From Conidiobolus incongruus B7586 (taxonomy: Eukaryota; Entomophthoromycota; Entomophthoromycetes; Entomophthorales; Conidiobolaceae), in assembly GCA_000697335.1 (NCBI GenBank), contig JNEM01011641.1:1-22994 (forward strand): a stretch of 22,994 nucleotides of DNA, given 5' to 3'. The notes beneath the pieces were generated by a model. That model saw only the letters and a program-made list of their open reading frames with translations. It was not told the origin of the DNA and did no database searches. Positions 22,225 through 22,994 of this stretch are shown here, in pieces. Positions within the stretch are counted from its first letter, which is position 1; each line of letters starts with the position of its first letter. A program made the position numbers and the translations under genes.

Positions 22225-22932
22225 TATTAAAAGCATTTAATTTATTTTGTTATCAACATAAATTTTTAAGGTAAGATGATTCTTAATTCTTTCAGGCATT
22301 GTATATTTTAAAGTTTTGGTGATATATATATTTTCTTAGTAGAAATAAGGTCAAACTCACTCTTCATTTAATGATTAAATAGAAGGGTATTTGAACTATA
22401 ATGTGTCAATGTATTATGGGCATAATTCTGCCAAGCTCACCAAATAGTTAAATTTTATTAAATTATAATAATATCTGTTAGGAAAGAAAGAAAGCAAATT
22501 TTTTGATTTCTGATTTTTCAACATGTAGTTAACTTTAAAAAATAAATTATATATAACTTTATTTAGTATTCACTCTTCATTATAATATAACTTTTCAAAA
22601 ATTAACAGTTAAATATTGATTAAATCAGATAGTAATCATCAAGTGTCTTTTATTTTAGTATTGTTAATACTCAACTACATACCCTTTAAAGTTTTTCAAG
22701 ATTTTTAAATAATTTATAGAAATAGTGTTTTATTTTAAATCAAATATTTATTAAAAAACTTGTTCCTTTAAAGCTAAAAAATATATTATTTAAAACTTAC
22801 CAAAATCTAAAGATTCATTTTTATTGTTGTTTTTTCTTTTATTAATAAAGTAAAATATTAAATAAAAAAATATTTTATTTTAATTTAAATATCATTATAG
22901 TGATTTAATATTAATTACTCAAGTATAATATA
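22225..22932. other. Intergenic DNA between the RRM gene and Tc1 copy C
   Basis: About 700 bp of AT-rich sequence carry no frame of note, no RNA gene and no recognisable transposon part until the terminal repeat of copy C begins. Confidence 0.55.
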
Positions 22933-22994
22933 TACTAGCCTATAAAAGTAATTTATATAATTAAAAATATAAATATTTCTATTAATATCTTAAT
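22933..22994 (+). mobile_element. End of a third Tc1-type copy (C), cut by the window edge
   Basis: TACTAGCCTATAAAAGTAAT at 22933 matches the outer terminal repeat of copy B (CACTAACCTATAAAAGTGAG) with only a few changes, mostly transitions, and is preceded by TA (22931-22932). The matching AT-rich subterminal sequence follows. Only 62 bp lie in the window, so orientation relative to the transposase cannot be told from this end alone. Confidence 0.7.

Noticed and set aside
22271-22295. GTAAGATGATT...TTTCAG, looks like a tiny intron
   Set aside because: About 25 nt is too short for splicing and there is no coding sequence on either side.

Overview
The window reads as nuclear DNA from an AT-rich fungus. 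It holds three spliced host genes with short introns (47-62 nt, one of 175 nt), GTAAG/GTAAT-like donors and CTAAT-type branch sites. One of these genes is a four-domain calcium channel of the fungal Cch1 type. Exons are visibly richer in G+C than the intergenic DNA, which is almost pure A/T. An early-diverging fungal lineage is my best guess; the phylum cannot be fixed from the sequence alone.

Left arm (1-5000): decayed DNA transposons. Two inverted copies (A, 1-1426 on the minus strand and cut by the window edge; B, 2778-4348 on the plus strand, with TA duplications) belong to one Tc1-type DD34E family. Their ends carry an inner and an outer repeat (IR/DR layout). Both transposase genes are dead. 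The differences between them run almost entirely in one direction, C/G in A to T/A in B. A fragment of a second Tc1/IS630-like lineage lies at about 4618-4930. The end of a third copy of the first family (C) enters at 22933, so the gene island is flanked by this family on both sides.

Gene island (5688-22110): SPT6 (plus strand, five exons, 1,379 aa), a transcription elongation factor and histone chaperone, runs toward CCH1 (minus strand, seven exons, 1,950 aa), a plasma-membrane voltage-gated calcium channel alpha subunit. Their 3' ends converge on about 2 kb of gene-free AT-rich DNA. Upstream of CCH1 lie about 3.2 kb without a recognisable gene, with a cluster of three TTGTCAAAT sites close to CCH1. 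A small single-RRM protein with a Gly/Arg/Asn-rich tail (plus strand, two exons, 141 aa) then starts, divergent from CCH1. The three genes share no pathway; this is ordinary eukaryotic neighbourhood.

Most worth a second look: the polarised, RIP-like decay of the Tc1 copies, including lesions shared by both copies, and the glutamine in place of glutamate in the first-domain selectivity filter of the channel. I found no convincing new multi-gene system.
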